Notes: generated by a model not told the origin, from the letters alone. 47,854 nucleotides of DNA from Clostridia bacterium (GCA_017435865.1 JAFSEF010000069.1:1-47854); one strand, 5' to 3'; shown: positions 7,905 to 16,515, numbered from the stretch's first letter. A program made the numbers and translations.

Positions 7905-9050
7905 TTATATGGAAAGTTTGTTGCCGAGGACTGCAGCAATGCGGTTGAAAGCTTTCGGATCGCTGTCTTTGGTAACAGGGACGGTGTGATGATCCGTATC
8001 TTCTTTGGTGACGATGGTGCAGCAGGGAATGCCGCTGACACAAGCCTGTGTTTTGCCGTTTTCCTTTTTCAGGTTGACGTTGAGAATCACCGTGTCCTGT
8101 GTGCCGTCCATGGTTTGCGAAGAAATGAAATTGCCGAAGGAATACAGGCAGGGTTTGCCGTTGACATAGTCAAACGCCTGCAGCACGTGCACATGGGAGC
8201 CTGCAATCAGGTCGCAACCTGCAGCGACAAGCTGTTTGGCCATTTTTTGCTGCCGTTTACTGACGTAGTGCTTGTATTCAATGCCCCAGTGCATATAGGT
8301 GATCACAAAGTCCGCACCGTCTTTTTTTGCTGCTGCAATGTCTTTTTTTGCTTTCGCTGCGGAATAGAGGTTGAGCATGGTGTTGCGGTCTTTTTTGCTC
8401 ATGTAGCAATCCTTGAAATTGTACCATGTTGCGTACGCAAGCACTGCCACGCGGATGCCGTTGACGTCGATGAGCAGGTATCTTTTCTTTTCGCTGCCGT
8501 CGAAAATGCCTGTTACGGGGATGCCTGCATTTCTGATGTTCTGCAAAGTTTGCAGGATGCCGTTTTTGCCGCCGTCACAGTTGTGGTTGTTGGCACTGAC
8601 AAGGGCATCAATGCCTGCTTCGCGGATGGCGGTGAGCCATTCATGCGGTGCATTCAGATGCGGCAGACCTTCGGAAAACGGACAATCGTCCATGTTTGGC
8701 AAAGAGTGGGAAACGATGGTTTCGAGGTTGCCCACCACAAGATCCGCTTTGTTGAACAAGGGTTTTACGGCATCAAAACTGCCCGAAAAATCATAACCGC
8801 TGTCTTTTTTGCAGGCAAGCTGCTGTTTTCTCTGACACATCAGGTCGCCGAGAAGAAGAATCTGTGCTTCGTCGGTTTTGCTTTCGTTGGTCAGGGAGGC
8901 ATCCTCACGGACTTTGAAACGGCTGTCACTCTTGTGTACGGGGGCAGCGGGATTGTTGACGGTTTGCAGCGGAATGGCTCTGGTCTTGCCCGACAATTCA
9001 TACAGAAGATAGTCAAGGAATAAACGGATGATTTTCAGCATTGTTCGCAT
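7905..9050 (-). CDS. CapA-family protein (poly-gamma-glutamate capsule type, metallophosphatase fold)
   Basis: A 381-residue protein with the CapA/PgsA signatures in order: GDLMC (about 68-72), VGNLETIVS (about 104-112), SANNHNCDGG, MHWGIEYKHY, AGSHVHVLQ and YSFGNF. Asp, Asn and His residues in these blocks match the calcineurin-like metal site. CapA proteins work in poly-gamma-glutamate synthesis or export, but homologues are widespread and often of unknown role. The N-terminus is an amphipathic helix, not a clear membrane anchor as in PgsA, so a cytoplasmic or peripheral membrane location is inferred. ATG 9050 has AGGAG eight bases upstream and overlaps the end of the ATP-grasp gene by 16 bp, indicating coupled translation. 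No CapB or CapC homologue is present, so it is not a standard capsule operon. Confidence 0.88.
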   Translation of the reverse strand: MRTMLKIIRLFLDYLLYELSGKTRAIPLQTVNNPAAPVHKSDSRFKVREDASLTNESKTDEAQILLLGDLMCQRKQQLACKKDSGYDFSGSFDAVKPLFNKADLVVGNLETIVSHSLPNMDDCPFSEGLPHLNAPHEWLTAIREAGIDALVSANNHNCDGGKNGILQTLQNIRNAGIPVTGIFDGSEKKRYLLIDVNGIRVAVLAYATWYNFKDCYMSKKDRNTMLNLYSAAKAKKDIAAAKKDGADFVITYMHWGIEYKHYVSKRQQKMAKQLVAAGCDLIAGSHVHVLQAFDYVNGKPCLYSFGNFISSQTMDGTQDTVILNVNLKKENGKTQACVSGIPCCTIVTKEDTDHHTVPVTKDSDPKAFNRIAAVLGNKLSI

Positions 9051-10072
9051 TTGTAATTCTCCTCTTTCAAAATGTTTTTCAACAGATCGGCTTTGCCGTT
9101 TTGTTTACATTGAATCAGTGTCAGCCCCTGGTTCCAGTTGCCTTCAATGATGACAGCACCCTGCGGTGTGATTGCAACATCCCATCCGATCCAATGGCCG
9201 TCACCGTTTTTTTCGCACAAAACGGAAGCTTTGCTGACCGTGTCAAGCAGCTTGTCCCAGTGCGGAATTGTGAAACCGCGGAATGTAAGACCGCTGACGG
9301 GGTGCTTTTCGTAGGTTTTCAGATCGTGGTCAAAGCCGTCGGAACACACAATACCTGTTTTTGTGTCCACCGCACAGCCGATTCCGCCGCGGACAAGATT
9401 GTCAACATCCGTTTTGCCGCAACCCGTTTTGAAGCAGGCACCGAGCAAACGGAAATGGCCGTTGATGCACACCCCTGAAATACGCAATGTGTTGACGGTT
9501 TGCGGATTGAAAGCCGTTATGCTTTCATGCTGCAGCAGAATTTCTTCCGCAAGACCGTGCTGCTTTTGCAGAGACTCGAATTGTGCAGCGGCATCCGCAT
9601 CGGAAGTGTATGTATATCTTTTTACCCCTCTGCCCTGAAACGCATCGGGTATTTTAAATACCGCTTCATTGTGCTTTTTTAAGAATGCAATAAAATCTTC
9701 CCGTGTGCAGGTGTCGCAGTCAATCCATTCTCTGCCGAGGAAATCGCTGTACCTGCTGTTGAACGTCTTTTTGCTGCCTGTGATGGTCAGGGCGGCATGA
9801 CGGTCACCGAGCAAAGACAAAATCCTGTGCTTGCGGTACATGGTCAGATATTGACGGATGACGTCATCTTCTTTGCCGTACAACTCATAATCCGTGTATT
9901 CGCTCAGCGTGCAGCGGATCAGCAGAACCGCGTGCAGGTAATGGCGGTAAGAAATTTGTTCTGCAGCAACACCGCGTTGCAGCATTGCCTTTTTGAATCT
10001 CCACGGGGAGGCAAGCAGCGTAAAACGGTATATGAATGCTTGTTCGGAAAAAAAGTGATACAGTTTACGCAT
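9035..10072 (-). CDS. ATP-grasp ligase, ATPgrasp_ST-like, copy 2
   Basis: A 345-residue paralogue of the ligase at 6776-7855. It shares the C-terminal GWDVAITPQGAVIIEGNWNQG signature (about 296-316), a KIPDAFQGRGVKRY lid near 139-152, and the TVNTLRI block that corresponds to LNTVRIP in copy 1. It overlaps both neighbours: its start ATGCGTAA shares 8 bp with the MFS stop, with AGGAGG eight to nine bases upstream inside the MFS gene, and its end overlaps the CapA start by 16 bp. Two ligases of one family in facing operons suggest two successive or alternative condensations on related substrates. The chemistry is inferred from fold only. Confidence 0.85.
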   Translation of the reverse strand: MRKLYHFFSEQAFIYRFTLLASPWRFKKAMLQRGVAAEQISYRHYLHAVLLIRCTLSEYTDYELYGKEDDVIRQYLTMYRKHRILSLLGDRHAALTITGSKKTFNSRYSDFLGREWIDCDTCTREDFIAFLKKHNEAVFKIPDAFQGRGVKRYTYTSDADAAAQFESLQKQHGLAEEILLQHESITAFNPQTVNTLRISGVCINGHFRLLGACFKTGCGKTDVDNLVRGGIGCAVDTKTGIVCSDGFDHDLKTYEKHPVSGLTFRGFTIPHWDKLLDTVSKASVLCEKNGDGHWIGWDVAITPQGAVIIEGNWNQGLTLIQCKQNGKADLLKNILKEENYKCEQC

Positions 10073-11351
10073 CTTCTGCGACCTCCTTTTGTGCGGGTGT
10101 TCTCACATTGCCGTGACGGATAAACGGTGTGCACAGCAATGCAGGCAGCATGGTGACGGCTGACAGGGGATACAGTGCTTTGTAACCTGCCTTGGTGCGG
10201 TCACACAGCAGACCCGCAAGGAAAGGTCCCGTTACCCTGCCGAGTTTGCAGGAATCCGTGTAAACGGAAGTAATGATGCCCACCGTACCCGAACCGGACA
10301 GTTCTATAAGCATGGGCAGCGGCAGAACGCTTTCCATGGACCAACCGATGCCGATGAACAGCAGTGACACAATGGCAGTAAAACCGAAACGGTCTGTCAA
10401 AGATGCAACCGCAAATCCGCCGAACATGAAAATATAAGACAGCAGCAAGGTTGTTTTTCTGCCGAGTCTGTCGGCAATTCTTGCGGTGAAAAGAATGCTG
10501 AAAAGGCCTGCAAGGTACAAACCGAACGTCAGCAAACCGGTGTGCGAAAACTGCATTCCCCACTGTGCGACCGCATAATTGAGATATGCCGAAGAAAAAG
10601 CATAGTAGGCAAATTTTGCAAAGAAATTGGCAGCCAGAATCAGGAAAAAGCTCTTTTTTTCACTTTGGCTGAACTGTCTGAGCAAAGCGGTCAGCGAGGT
10701 TTTTTCATCGCTTGACGGGCCGTTGCAGAGGTTCAGAATGTCTTTTTGCTGTTCGCGGAGTTTGTTTTCGCGTACCGCAAAGATGTAAAAGAGTGTGCAA
10801 TTGAGCACCGTGCCTGCGGATACGAGATAAATGACCGTGAAATCGGTGTCGAAAATGAGAATCAGCAGCACGACCCATGCACCGCCGAGTGAACAGACAA
10901 TGCGGTTGATGACACTTGCGTGTGCGTTTCGGTGTTTTGGTGTCAGATCGGGAACCAGTGCCGTTGCGGCGGGATTGACCATGCATATACCGATTGCACC
11001 TGCAAAAATGCAAAGCAGGAAAAAGGTCAGATTTTGCTGTTCATAAAACAGGACCGACCCTGCAAGGAATGCGGCACACACGAAACCGCCTGTCACAATG
11101 AACGGAGTCCGTCTGCCGAATTTTGATTTGCAGCGATCCGAAAGAGCCCCCCACAGCGGCAGCAGCAACATAGTCAGCAGTTGACTTGCGGCAATGACGG
11201 TTCCCTTGAATGTTTCGCTTTTTGAAAAACCGGATACAAGCACATTCTGCAGCGTGGAGTTCATAATTTCATCCCATATTCCGATTGCAAGCTGAATGAC
11301 GGATATTTTTATGATCAATGCGGTGTTGGTTGCAGGTTGTTTTGTCTGCAA
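10065..11351 (-). CDS. MFS transporter, GPH/SLC45-like
   Basis: A 428-residue protein with about twelve membrane helices. The motif GALSDRCKSKFGRRTPFI between helices 2 and 3 resembles the GPH:cation symporter and SLC45 branches, which carry sugars; a second motif ADRLGRKTT lies in the other half. The start is taken as TTG at 11351, because GGGGG lies exactly seven bases upstream and no ATG exists before the first helix. It opens an operon with ATP-grasp copy 2 and CapA. It could import a building block or export a product of those enzymes; the family name suggests sugar, but this is not proof. Confidence 0.87.
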   Translation of the reverse strand: MQTKQPATNTALIIKISVIQLAIGIWDEIMNSTLQNVLVSGFSKSETFKGTVIAASQLLTMLLLPLWGALSDRCKSKFGRRTPFIVTGGFVCAAFLAGSVLFYEQQNLTFFLLCIFAGAIGICMVNPAATALVPDLTPKHRNAHASVINRIVCSLGGAWVVLLILIFDTDFTVIYLVSAGTVLNCTLFYIFAVRENKLREQQKDILNLCNGPSSDEKTSLTALLRQFSQSEKKSFFLILAANFFAKFAYYAFSSAYLNYAVAQWGMQFSHTGLLTFGLYLAGLFSILFTARIADRLGRKTTLLLSYIFMFGGFAVASLTDRFGFTAIVSLLFIGIGWSMESVLPLPMLIELSGSGTVGIITSVYTDSCKLGRVTGPFLAGLLCDRTKAGYKALYPLSAVTMLPALLCTPFIRHGNVRTPAQKEVAEDA

Positions 11352-11372
11352 ATGAACACCCCCTTTTTATTT

Positions 11373-11401
11373 ATTTTAACCTTTCGGCACGCATCTGTCA
11401 A
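11373..11401 (-). promoter_or_regulatory. Promoter of the MFS/ATP-grasp/CapA operon
   Basis: Minus strand: perfect TTGACA (11401-11396), 17-bp spacer, TAAAAT (11378-11373). Confidence 0.75.
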
Positions 11402-11471
11402 CCGTCCTGCACAATCAGCCGCAAATACAAGCGACAATTCTTTCAAAAATGTATCATTTTTATGAATATGT

Positions 11472-11500
11472 TTGACATTGTGTGCTGTTCGTGTTACTCT
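11472..11500 (+). promoter_or_regulatory. Promoter of the patatin gene
   Basis: Perfect TTGACA (11472-11477), 17-bp spacer, TACTCT (11495-11500) with TGT before it. The argF promoter has the same unusual TACTCT -10 element. Confidence 0.6.
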
Positions 11501-11532
11501 AATATACATTGATATCAAAATGGGGAAGTAAA

Positions 11533-12381
11533 ATGAAAAAATTCGGTTTGGTGCTGGAAGGCGGTGCTGCACGCGGCATTTACACGGCAGGCGTGCTGGA
11601 TGTTTTGCTTGAAAACGGTCTGCGTGCCGACGGTGTTATGGGTGTGTCTGCCGGGGCAATCCACGGCATCAGCTATGCTGCAGGACAGTGCGGACGTTCC
11701 TACTGTTTCAGTGTAAAATACTGCAAAGACAGCCGCTTTATGAGCTTTCGTTCTTTTTTGCGTACGGGGGATATCTGCGGAGCAAAGTTTTGTTATTATG
11801 ACATTCCGCAACATCTGGTACCGTTTGCACATGAATCTTTCATCAACAGCAAAACCGATTTTTACTGCGTATGCACGGATGTGAAAACAGGCTTGCCCGT
11901 GTATCACAAATGTGAAGATATGCGTGGAGCCGAAATCGAATGGGTGCGTGCTTCCGCTTCCATGCCGCTGGTTTCCAATACGGTTGAAATCGACGGGCAA
12001 ATGCTGCTTGACGGCGGTGTTGCGGATTCCATTCCGTTCCGTGCATTCATGCAGATGGACTACGGCAAAACGATAGTTGTCTGCACGCAGCATGACGGCT
12101 ATCGCAAGGAAACAGATGTTACGGCAAAACTTATGCCGCTGCGGTACGGGAAATATCCGGCTTTTGTGCAGACCATGCAGAACAGAGCCGAAATGTACAA
12201 TGCACAGCTTGACGACCTGAAAACGGCCGAAAACAATGGTGAAGTGCTTGTGATTCGTCCGAGTGAACCGCTTGCAATCGGCAGAATTGAACATGATCCC
12301 GCCGTTATCCGTTCTGTTTATATGCTCGGCAGGCAAGATGCACTTCGTCGGCTGGAAGAAATAATAAAATTCGTCAATTAA
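11533..12381 (+). CDS. Patatin-like phospholipase / acyl hydrolase
   Basis: A 282-residue patatin-fold protein. Residues 10-14 (GGAAR, then G) form the oxyanion loop, GVSAG carries the nucleophilic Ser near residue 43, and LLDGGVAD near residues 158-165 holds the catalytic Asp of the Ser-Asp dyad. Such enzymes hydrolyse phospholipids or other lipids to free fatty acids in the cytoplasm or at the membrane; many small bacterial ones (RssA/YjjU type) have no known substrate. ATG 11533 has GGGG seven bases upstream. It is divergent from the MFS operon and lies 89 bp before the acyl-AMP ligase operon, which has its own promoter. It could supply free fatty acids to those ligases; this is inference from position. 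Confidence 0.9.
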   Translation: MKKFGLVLEGGAARGIYTAGVLDVLLENGLRADGVMGVSAGAIHGISYAAGQCGRSYCFSVKYCKDSRFMSFRSFLRTGDICGAKFCYYDIPQHLVPFAHESFINSKTDFYCVCTDVKTGLPVYHKCEDMRGAEIEWVRASASMPLVSNTVEIDGQMLLDGGVADSIPFRAFMQMDYGKTIVVCTQHDGYRKETDVTAKLMPLRYGKYPAFVQTMQNRAEMYNAQLDDLKTAENNGEVLVIRPSEPLAIGRIEHDPAVIRSVYMLGRQDALRRLEEIIKFVN

Positions 12382-12406
12382 TTGTATATTATTTATATTA
12401 TTAAGC

Positions 12407-12435
12407 TTGATTTTCCGCAACATATTGTGTATACT
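12407..12435 (+). promoter_or_regulatory. Promoter of the acyl-ligase/ACP operon
   Basis: TTGATT (12407-12412), 17-bp spacer, TATACT (12430-12435). The -10 lies inside a palindrome described in the next entry. Confidence 0.8.
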
Positions 12436-12450
12436 GAAACAGTATGTTGC
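12417..12450. promoter_or_regulatory. Operator-like inverted repeat over the -10 region
   Basis: ATACTG-AAA-CAGTAT (12431-12445) is a perfect inverted repeat overlapping the -10 and the expected start of transcription. It is bounded by GCAACATA (12417-12424) and TATGTTGC (12443-12450). The position suits repression by a dimeric regulator such as a TetR-type protein. No regulator gene is nearby. Confidence 0.6.
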
Positions 12451-12470
12451 ATTTTGTGTAAGGAGGGGAA

Positions 12471-14237
12471 ATGATGGCGGAACGTCCCGTTTTTTCGGAG
12501 CACCGTAAGGCAATGCTGGCTCTCGGACCGCTGCAAACCCTCCGTGATCTTCTGCACCGTGTTGCGTTGCAGGGCGGCGACGATGTACTTGTCGTCGAAA
12601 AAGACGGCAACGAAAAAATCTGCTATACCGCATCTCAGATTTACGAGGATGTATGTGCCGTCGGGACGTATCTGACCGCAAACGGTTTTTGCGGAAAAAA
12701 CATTGTTTTGCTCGGGGAGAATTCCTATCGCTGGATCGTCAGTTTCCTTGCAATTACCTGCAGCGGTGCCGTAGCGGTGCCTCTGGATCGCGAACTGACG
12801 GATGCCGACCTTTGCAAACTTGCATCCCTCGGTGATGCACAAGCCGTTTTTTGTTCGGAAACCTTTGCACCTCTTGCATTGCAGATCGCAGAGCAAAACG
12901 GTTGCGGCAGTGTTTTTCTGATGGGTGATGAAGCAACTGCACCGGATGCGGTTGCATGGACTTCTCTTGTGGAGCAAGGGCAGCAGTTGCGAGAACAGTA
13001 TGTTTTTGCGGATGACCGTCTGCAAGGAACGGATGTCGCTGCGATTGTGTTTACTTCCGGCACCACGGGGTTCAACAAAGGGGTTTTGCTGACCCACGGC
13101 AATCTCGCAAGCAACATCAATTCCGTTGCACAGAATGTTGCTCTTGAGGACAGCACGATCTCGGTGCTGCCGATGAATCATATTTACGAACTCAACTGCA
13201 ATATTTTACCCATGCTTTACCTGCATACCGTCATCTGCATCAATGACCGTATGCGCAATCTGATGCACAACCTGCGGTTCTTCCAACCCCGTATGGCTGT
13301 GGTGGTTCCGCTTTTTCTGGAGAGTTTTTACAATAACATCTGGCAGAAATTCAGAAAAGAAGGCAGCGATCAGCGTATGAAAAGGCTGCTTGCAATAAGC
13401 AACCGCCTGCTTGAAAGCGGAATTGATTTACGCAGGGTGATTTTTAAGCGACTGCATTCCTATTTCGGTTCGGAACTGAAATTGATTATCTGCGGCGGTG
13501 CACCCGTGAATCAGAGATATGTCAACGGACTGACCGAACTCGGCTTTGATATATACGTCGGTTACGGGCTGACGGAAGCGTCTCCCATAGCCGCCCTGAA
13601 TACAAATCCCTTTGCACATCCCGACAGTGTCGGACAACCTTTTGCACAGACCCGTGTGCATATTTTTGCTCCCGACAGTGACGGCGAAGGTGAAATCTGG
13701 CTGCAGGGAGATAACATTACGGCAGGGTATTACAAAGATGACCAGGCAACGAAGGATTCTTTTGAAAACGGTTGGTTCAAAACAGGTGACTACGGCAGGT
13801 TCACTTCTGACGGGTATCTGCAGGTCACCGGCAGAAAAAAGAATCTGATCGTACTTGACAACGGCAAAAACGTACATCCCGAGGAAATCGAGGAATTGAT
13901 ACGAACGCAACTGCCGTATGTGTGTGAAGTTGTTGTCATGGAAACCGAAAAAGAGATATTCGGCAGCAGACAAAAGATTATTGCCGCCGTGTTATATGTG
14001 GATTCGGATGCATTTCCGGGTCTTTCAACCGAAGAAATTGAAAAAATCACAAAAAAAGATATGATAACCGTCAACGAAAAACTGCCCGGTTACAAATCAG
14101 TCAATCACATTTTTATATCCGCAGACCGTTTTCAGAAAAATTCCACCAAAAAGGTTTTACGTAGCAAGGTGATTGAACAATACGGAGAAGTGTTCGGAAA
14201 ACAAAAGACACAAAGGGGAGGAGTCTTTGATGTTTGA
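12471..14237 (+). CDS. Long-chain fatty acyl-AMP ligase / acyl-ACP synthetase, copy 1
   Basis: A 588-residue ANL-superfamily enzyme that adenylates a carboxylate and passes it to a thiol. Motifs: VFTSGTTGFNKGV (about 192-204), GYGLTEASP, WFKTGDYGR, and GRKKNLIVLDNGKNVHPEE. The catalytic Lys is probably in KNSTKKVLR near residue 560. The last motif set is typical of fatty acid ligases. The next gene, an ACP, overlaps its stop by 8 bp (ATGTTTGA), so the acyl acceptor is probably that ACP instead of CoA. AGGAGG lies four bases before ATG 12471 and seven before ATG 12474, so the second Met may be the true start. A paralogue is encoded at 16564-18357. Confidence 0.88.
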   Translation: MMAERPVFSEHRKAMLALGPLQTLRDLLHRVALQGGDDVLVVEKDGNEKICYTASQIYEDVCAVGTYLTANGFCGKNIVLLGENSYRWIVSFLAITCSGAVAVPLDRELTDADLCKLASLGDAQAVFCSETFAPLALQIAEQNGCGSVFLMGDEATAPDAVAWTSLVEQGQQLREQYVFADDRLQGTDVAAIVFTSGTTGFNKGVLLTHGNLASNINSVAQNVALEDSTISVLPMNHIYELNCNILPMLYLHTVICINDRMRNLMHNLRFFQPRMAVVVPLFLESFYNNIWQKFRKEGSDQRMKRLLAISNRLLESGIDLRRVIFKRLHSYFGSELKLIICGGAPVNQRYVNGLTELGFDIYVGYGLTEASPIAALNTNPFAHPDSVGQPFAQTRVHIFAPDSDGEGEIWLQGDNITAGYYKDDQATKDSFENGWFKTGDYGRFTSDGYLQVTGRKKNLIVLDNGKNVHPEEIEELIRTQLPYVCEVVVMETEKEIFGSRQKIIAAVLYVDSDAFPGLSTEEIEKITKKDMITVNEKLPGYKSVNHIFISADRFQKNSTKKVLRSKVIEQYGEVFGKQKTQRGGVFDV

Positions 14238-14457
14238 ACGGTTAATTGCAGTGCTTGCGGAATATATTTCCGTTGATGCGAAAAAGATTGATACGGATTC
14301 CTCTTTGCGAATGGATTTGGGGCTCAATTCGCTGGATCTTGTCAATCTTGCCGTTTCCGTTGAGAACGAGTTCGGGGTGGATATCTCCGACAGAGATCTC
14401 AGCATAATGAAAACTGTCGGTGATATGCTGTATCATCTTGAACACGCCGGCAGATAA
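14230..14457 (+). CDS. Acyl carrier protein 1
   Basis: A 75-residue ACP. Phosphopantetheine attaches to Ser34 in DLGLNSLDLVNLAV; the usual DSL motif is NSL here, an Asp-to-Asn change shared with ACP 2. The four-helix pattern and acidic composition fit the family. ATG 14230 has GGAGGAG six to seven bases upstream, within the end of the ligase gene, so translation is coupled to it. Its likely role is to carry an acyl chain loaded by ligase copy 1. No fatty acid synthase genes are present, so a dedicated secondary ACP is likely. Confidence 0.93.
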   Translation: MFERLIAVLAEYISVDAKKIDTDSSLRMDLGLNSLDLVNLAVSVENEFGVDISDRDLSIMKTVGDMLYHLEHAGR

Positions 14458-14473
14458 AATCGAGGGAAAGAGA

Positions 14474-15472
14474 ATGAACAACAAAACCAAATACTACATC
14501 ATACTCGGCGTAAGCGTGCTTGTTTTCTGCATCGCACTGGTGTTTGTCAGCAAGCTGACCAATGATGCGGCAGGGGATATGCTCATCGGTCTGCACGATG
14601 CCGCTTCGAATGCTTACGCACAGCAGGGCGGTTCTGTGCCGACTACGCAGAATGTGCAGAATCCTTATACATATCCCGATATGCAGTATGTGCCGTCCGA
14701 ACAGCAGACCGCAGTCATTCCGCAGCCTTCCGTGCAGCAGCAGATGCCTGTGGATCCGTATGCAACGCAGTATTATGCACAGCAGCCCGCAACACAGATG
14801 CCGCAGAATGCACCTGTTGCAGGAACCGTGCTTGATGTCAATGCCGGAAAAACACAGATTCTGGAAGCCATGTGCATGGCGGTCAATTCCGTAAAAACCG
14901 CACAGAATTTCGGTGCTGTCAAATACCAGAACATCAGCATCAATCTTGATGATTGCAGTGTTCCGATGGCAGTCTCCCTTGTGAATCCCATTATTCAGAA
15001 TTTTACGGGGGAAGAAACGCTGAATTATCAGTTTGTCAACGGTACCTGTATCGGCCCGAAATCGGGTGAACCCGTAACACCCAACCTTGTCATTCCGCCG
15101 TCGGACCGTCTGTTTGCACTCGATCCCAACGGTGTCACGGCTGCCGTGGTGACCAAAAACGGAACGGAAACCACTTACAGCATTTCTGTTGTCGGTGAAA
15201 CGGCAACGCTTGAGAGTCCCGCACCGTATTATCATGCCATGTGCATGGATTATCTCGACATGAATGCACTGGATCTCGGTATTGCAAAAATCAACAGCGG
15301 TTCTTATACCTATCCGGGCTCAACGGTGAATGTGACCGTCAACCAGCTCGGACAGATCATCCGCTACGAAGAATATATGCCTTTGTCCGCGTACGGTGAA
15401 GGTACACTCGGTTTTACGGCTTCGGGAACCATCAGCGGTTTCCTGCACGAAGTCTGGACATTTACTTGGTAA
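14474..15472 (+). CDS. Exported single-pass membrane protein with Pro/Gln-rich linker, function unknown
   Basis: A 332-residue protein not assigned to a named family. Residues 7-25 form one membrane helix (an uncleaved signal anchor is likely). Residues about 45-115 are rich in Gln, Pro and Tyr, a flexible wall-spanning linker. Residues about 120-332 alternate polar and hydrophobic residues, like a beta-rich extracellular domain with few charges. ATG 14474 has GAGGGA five bases or more upstream, and the gene lies 16 bp after ACP 1 and 32 bp before the reductase gene. Its place inside an acyl-activation operon suggests contact with a lipid product outside the cell, for instance as a LolA/LppX-like lipid binder. 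That is speculation from position and strand pattern. Confidence 0.75.
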   Translation: MNNKTKYYIILGVSVLVFCIALVFVSKLTNDAAGDMLIGLHDAASNAYAQQGGSVPTTQNVQNPYTYPDMQYVPSEQQTAVIPQPSVQQQMPVDPYATQYYAQQPATQMPQNAPVAGTVLDVNAGKTQILEAMCMAVNSVKTAQNFGAVKYQNISINLDDCSVPMAVSLVNPIIQNFTGEETLNYQFVNGTCIGPKSGEPVTPNLVIPPSDRLFALDPNGVTAAVVTKNGTETTYSISVVGETATLESPAPYYHAMCMDYLDMNALDLGIAKINSGSYTYPGSTVNVTVNQLGQIIRYEEYMPLSAYGEGTLGFTASGTISGFLHEVWTFTW

Positions 15473-15504
15473 ATTAATATTTTTATTAACAGGGGGATAT
15501 TAAA

Positions 15505-16515
15505 ATGAAAGTATTGTTGGTCGGTTCCGGTGCAATCGGTTCCTGTATTGCTGTTCTTGTTAAGGAAGCAGGTTATGATATTGATGTTCTGGAACTCAAA
15601 AGTGAATTTGCGGACATCATCCGCAACAAAGGTATTCATCTGACCGGTGCGAAGGGTGAACATACCATGAAGCTGAACGCATATTCTTCCGTTGACGAAC
15701 TGCCCGGAAAATATGATGTCTGTTTTATTGCTACCAAGACATTCTCTATGGCACCTGCTGCCAAGAGTGTTCTGCCCGTACTCAAGGACGATGCTCTTGT
15801 CATTTCCATGCAGAACGGTATCTGCACTGAAATTCTTGCAGAAGTTGTCGGTGCAAACCGCACTGTCGGTTGTGCCATCGGTTACGGTGCCACCATGCAT
15901 ACATTCGGTGAAGTCGAAATGACCTCTTCGGGCGACCTGTACATCGGTATGCTCAAGGGTCAGTCTTCCCCGAAACTTGAAGAAGTCCGCAAGATGATGT
16001 CTGCACTTCTTCCCACCATCGTTGACAAAGACATCATTGCTCGTCAGTACTCCAAGCTCATCATCAACTCCTGCATCAACGCACTGGCTGCCATCTGCGG
16101 AGAAAAGCTCGGTGTTCTGCTTGATGACCCCAGAGCCTGCAAGGTATTCCTCGGCATTGCAAGAGAGGGTATCTATGTTGCAAAGGCAATGGGACTCAAA
16201 GTGCCTCCCTTCAAAAAGGTACTTGACTACAATCTGCTGACACTGACAGATGCTGCATGGTTTGATGCTTGTGCTACATTCCTGTTCCGTCTGATCGGTA
16301 AAAAAGGCTTCGGTGCCGTCAAGCCCTCCACTTTGCAGGCACTTGAACGCGGCGAAGTGACCGAAATTGATTATTTCAACGGTTACATTGCAGCCAACGG
16401 TGCAAAGTACGGTGTGGCAACACCTGTCAATTCTCTTGCCGTGCAGATGGTCAAGGAAATTGAAAAGGGCGAACGCAAGATGACGCTTGATAATCTTGAT
16501 GAATTTAAGCTGTAA
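15505..16515 (+). CDS. Ketopantoate reductase family protein (PanE/ApbA-like)
   Basis: A 336-residue NADP-dependent reductase. The N-terminal GSGAIGS (7-13) is the dinucleotide loop. The block YSKLIINSCINALAAICG places the family's catalytic Lys at about 184, followed by the Asn of helix I. A C-terminal EIDYFNGYI segment matches the GE(i/v)d.lnG.i motif. True PanE reduces 2-dehydropantoate to pantoate for CoA synthesis; many homologues act on other 2-oxo acids. GGGGG lies eight bases before ATG 15505. It is embedded between two ligase/ACP pairs and upstream of the phosphopantetheinyl transferase, so it either supplies pantoate for the ACP prosthetic group or reduces an island-specific substrate. 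The sequence cannot decide between these. Confidence 0.85.
   Translation: MKVLLVGSGAIGSCIAVLVKEAGYDIDVLELKSEFADIIRNKGIHLTGAKGEHTMKLNAYSSVDELPGKYDVCFIATKTFSMAPAAKSVLPVLKDDALVISMQNGICTEILAEVVGANRTVGCAIGYGATMHTFGEVEMTSSGDLYIGMLKGQSSPKLEEVRKMMSALLPTIVDKDIIARQYSKLIINSCINALAAICGEKLGVLLDDPRACKVFLGIAREGIYVAKAMGLKVPPFKKVLDYNLLTLTDAAWFDACATFLFRLIGKKGFGAVKPSTLQALERGEVTEIDYFNGYIAANGAKYGVATPVNSLAVQMVKEIEKGERKMTLDNLDEFKL

Noticed and set aside
7905-11351. Poly-gamma-glutamate capsule operon
   Set aside because: Only a CapA-like protein is present; there is no CapB ligase or CapC membrane subunit.
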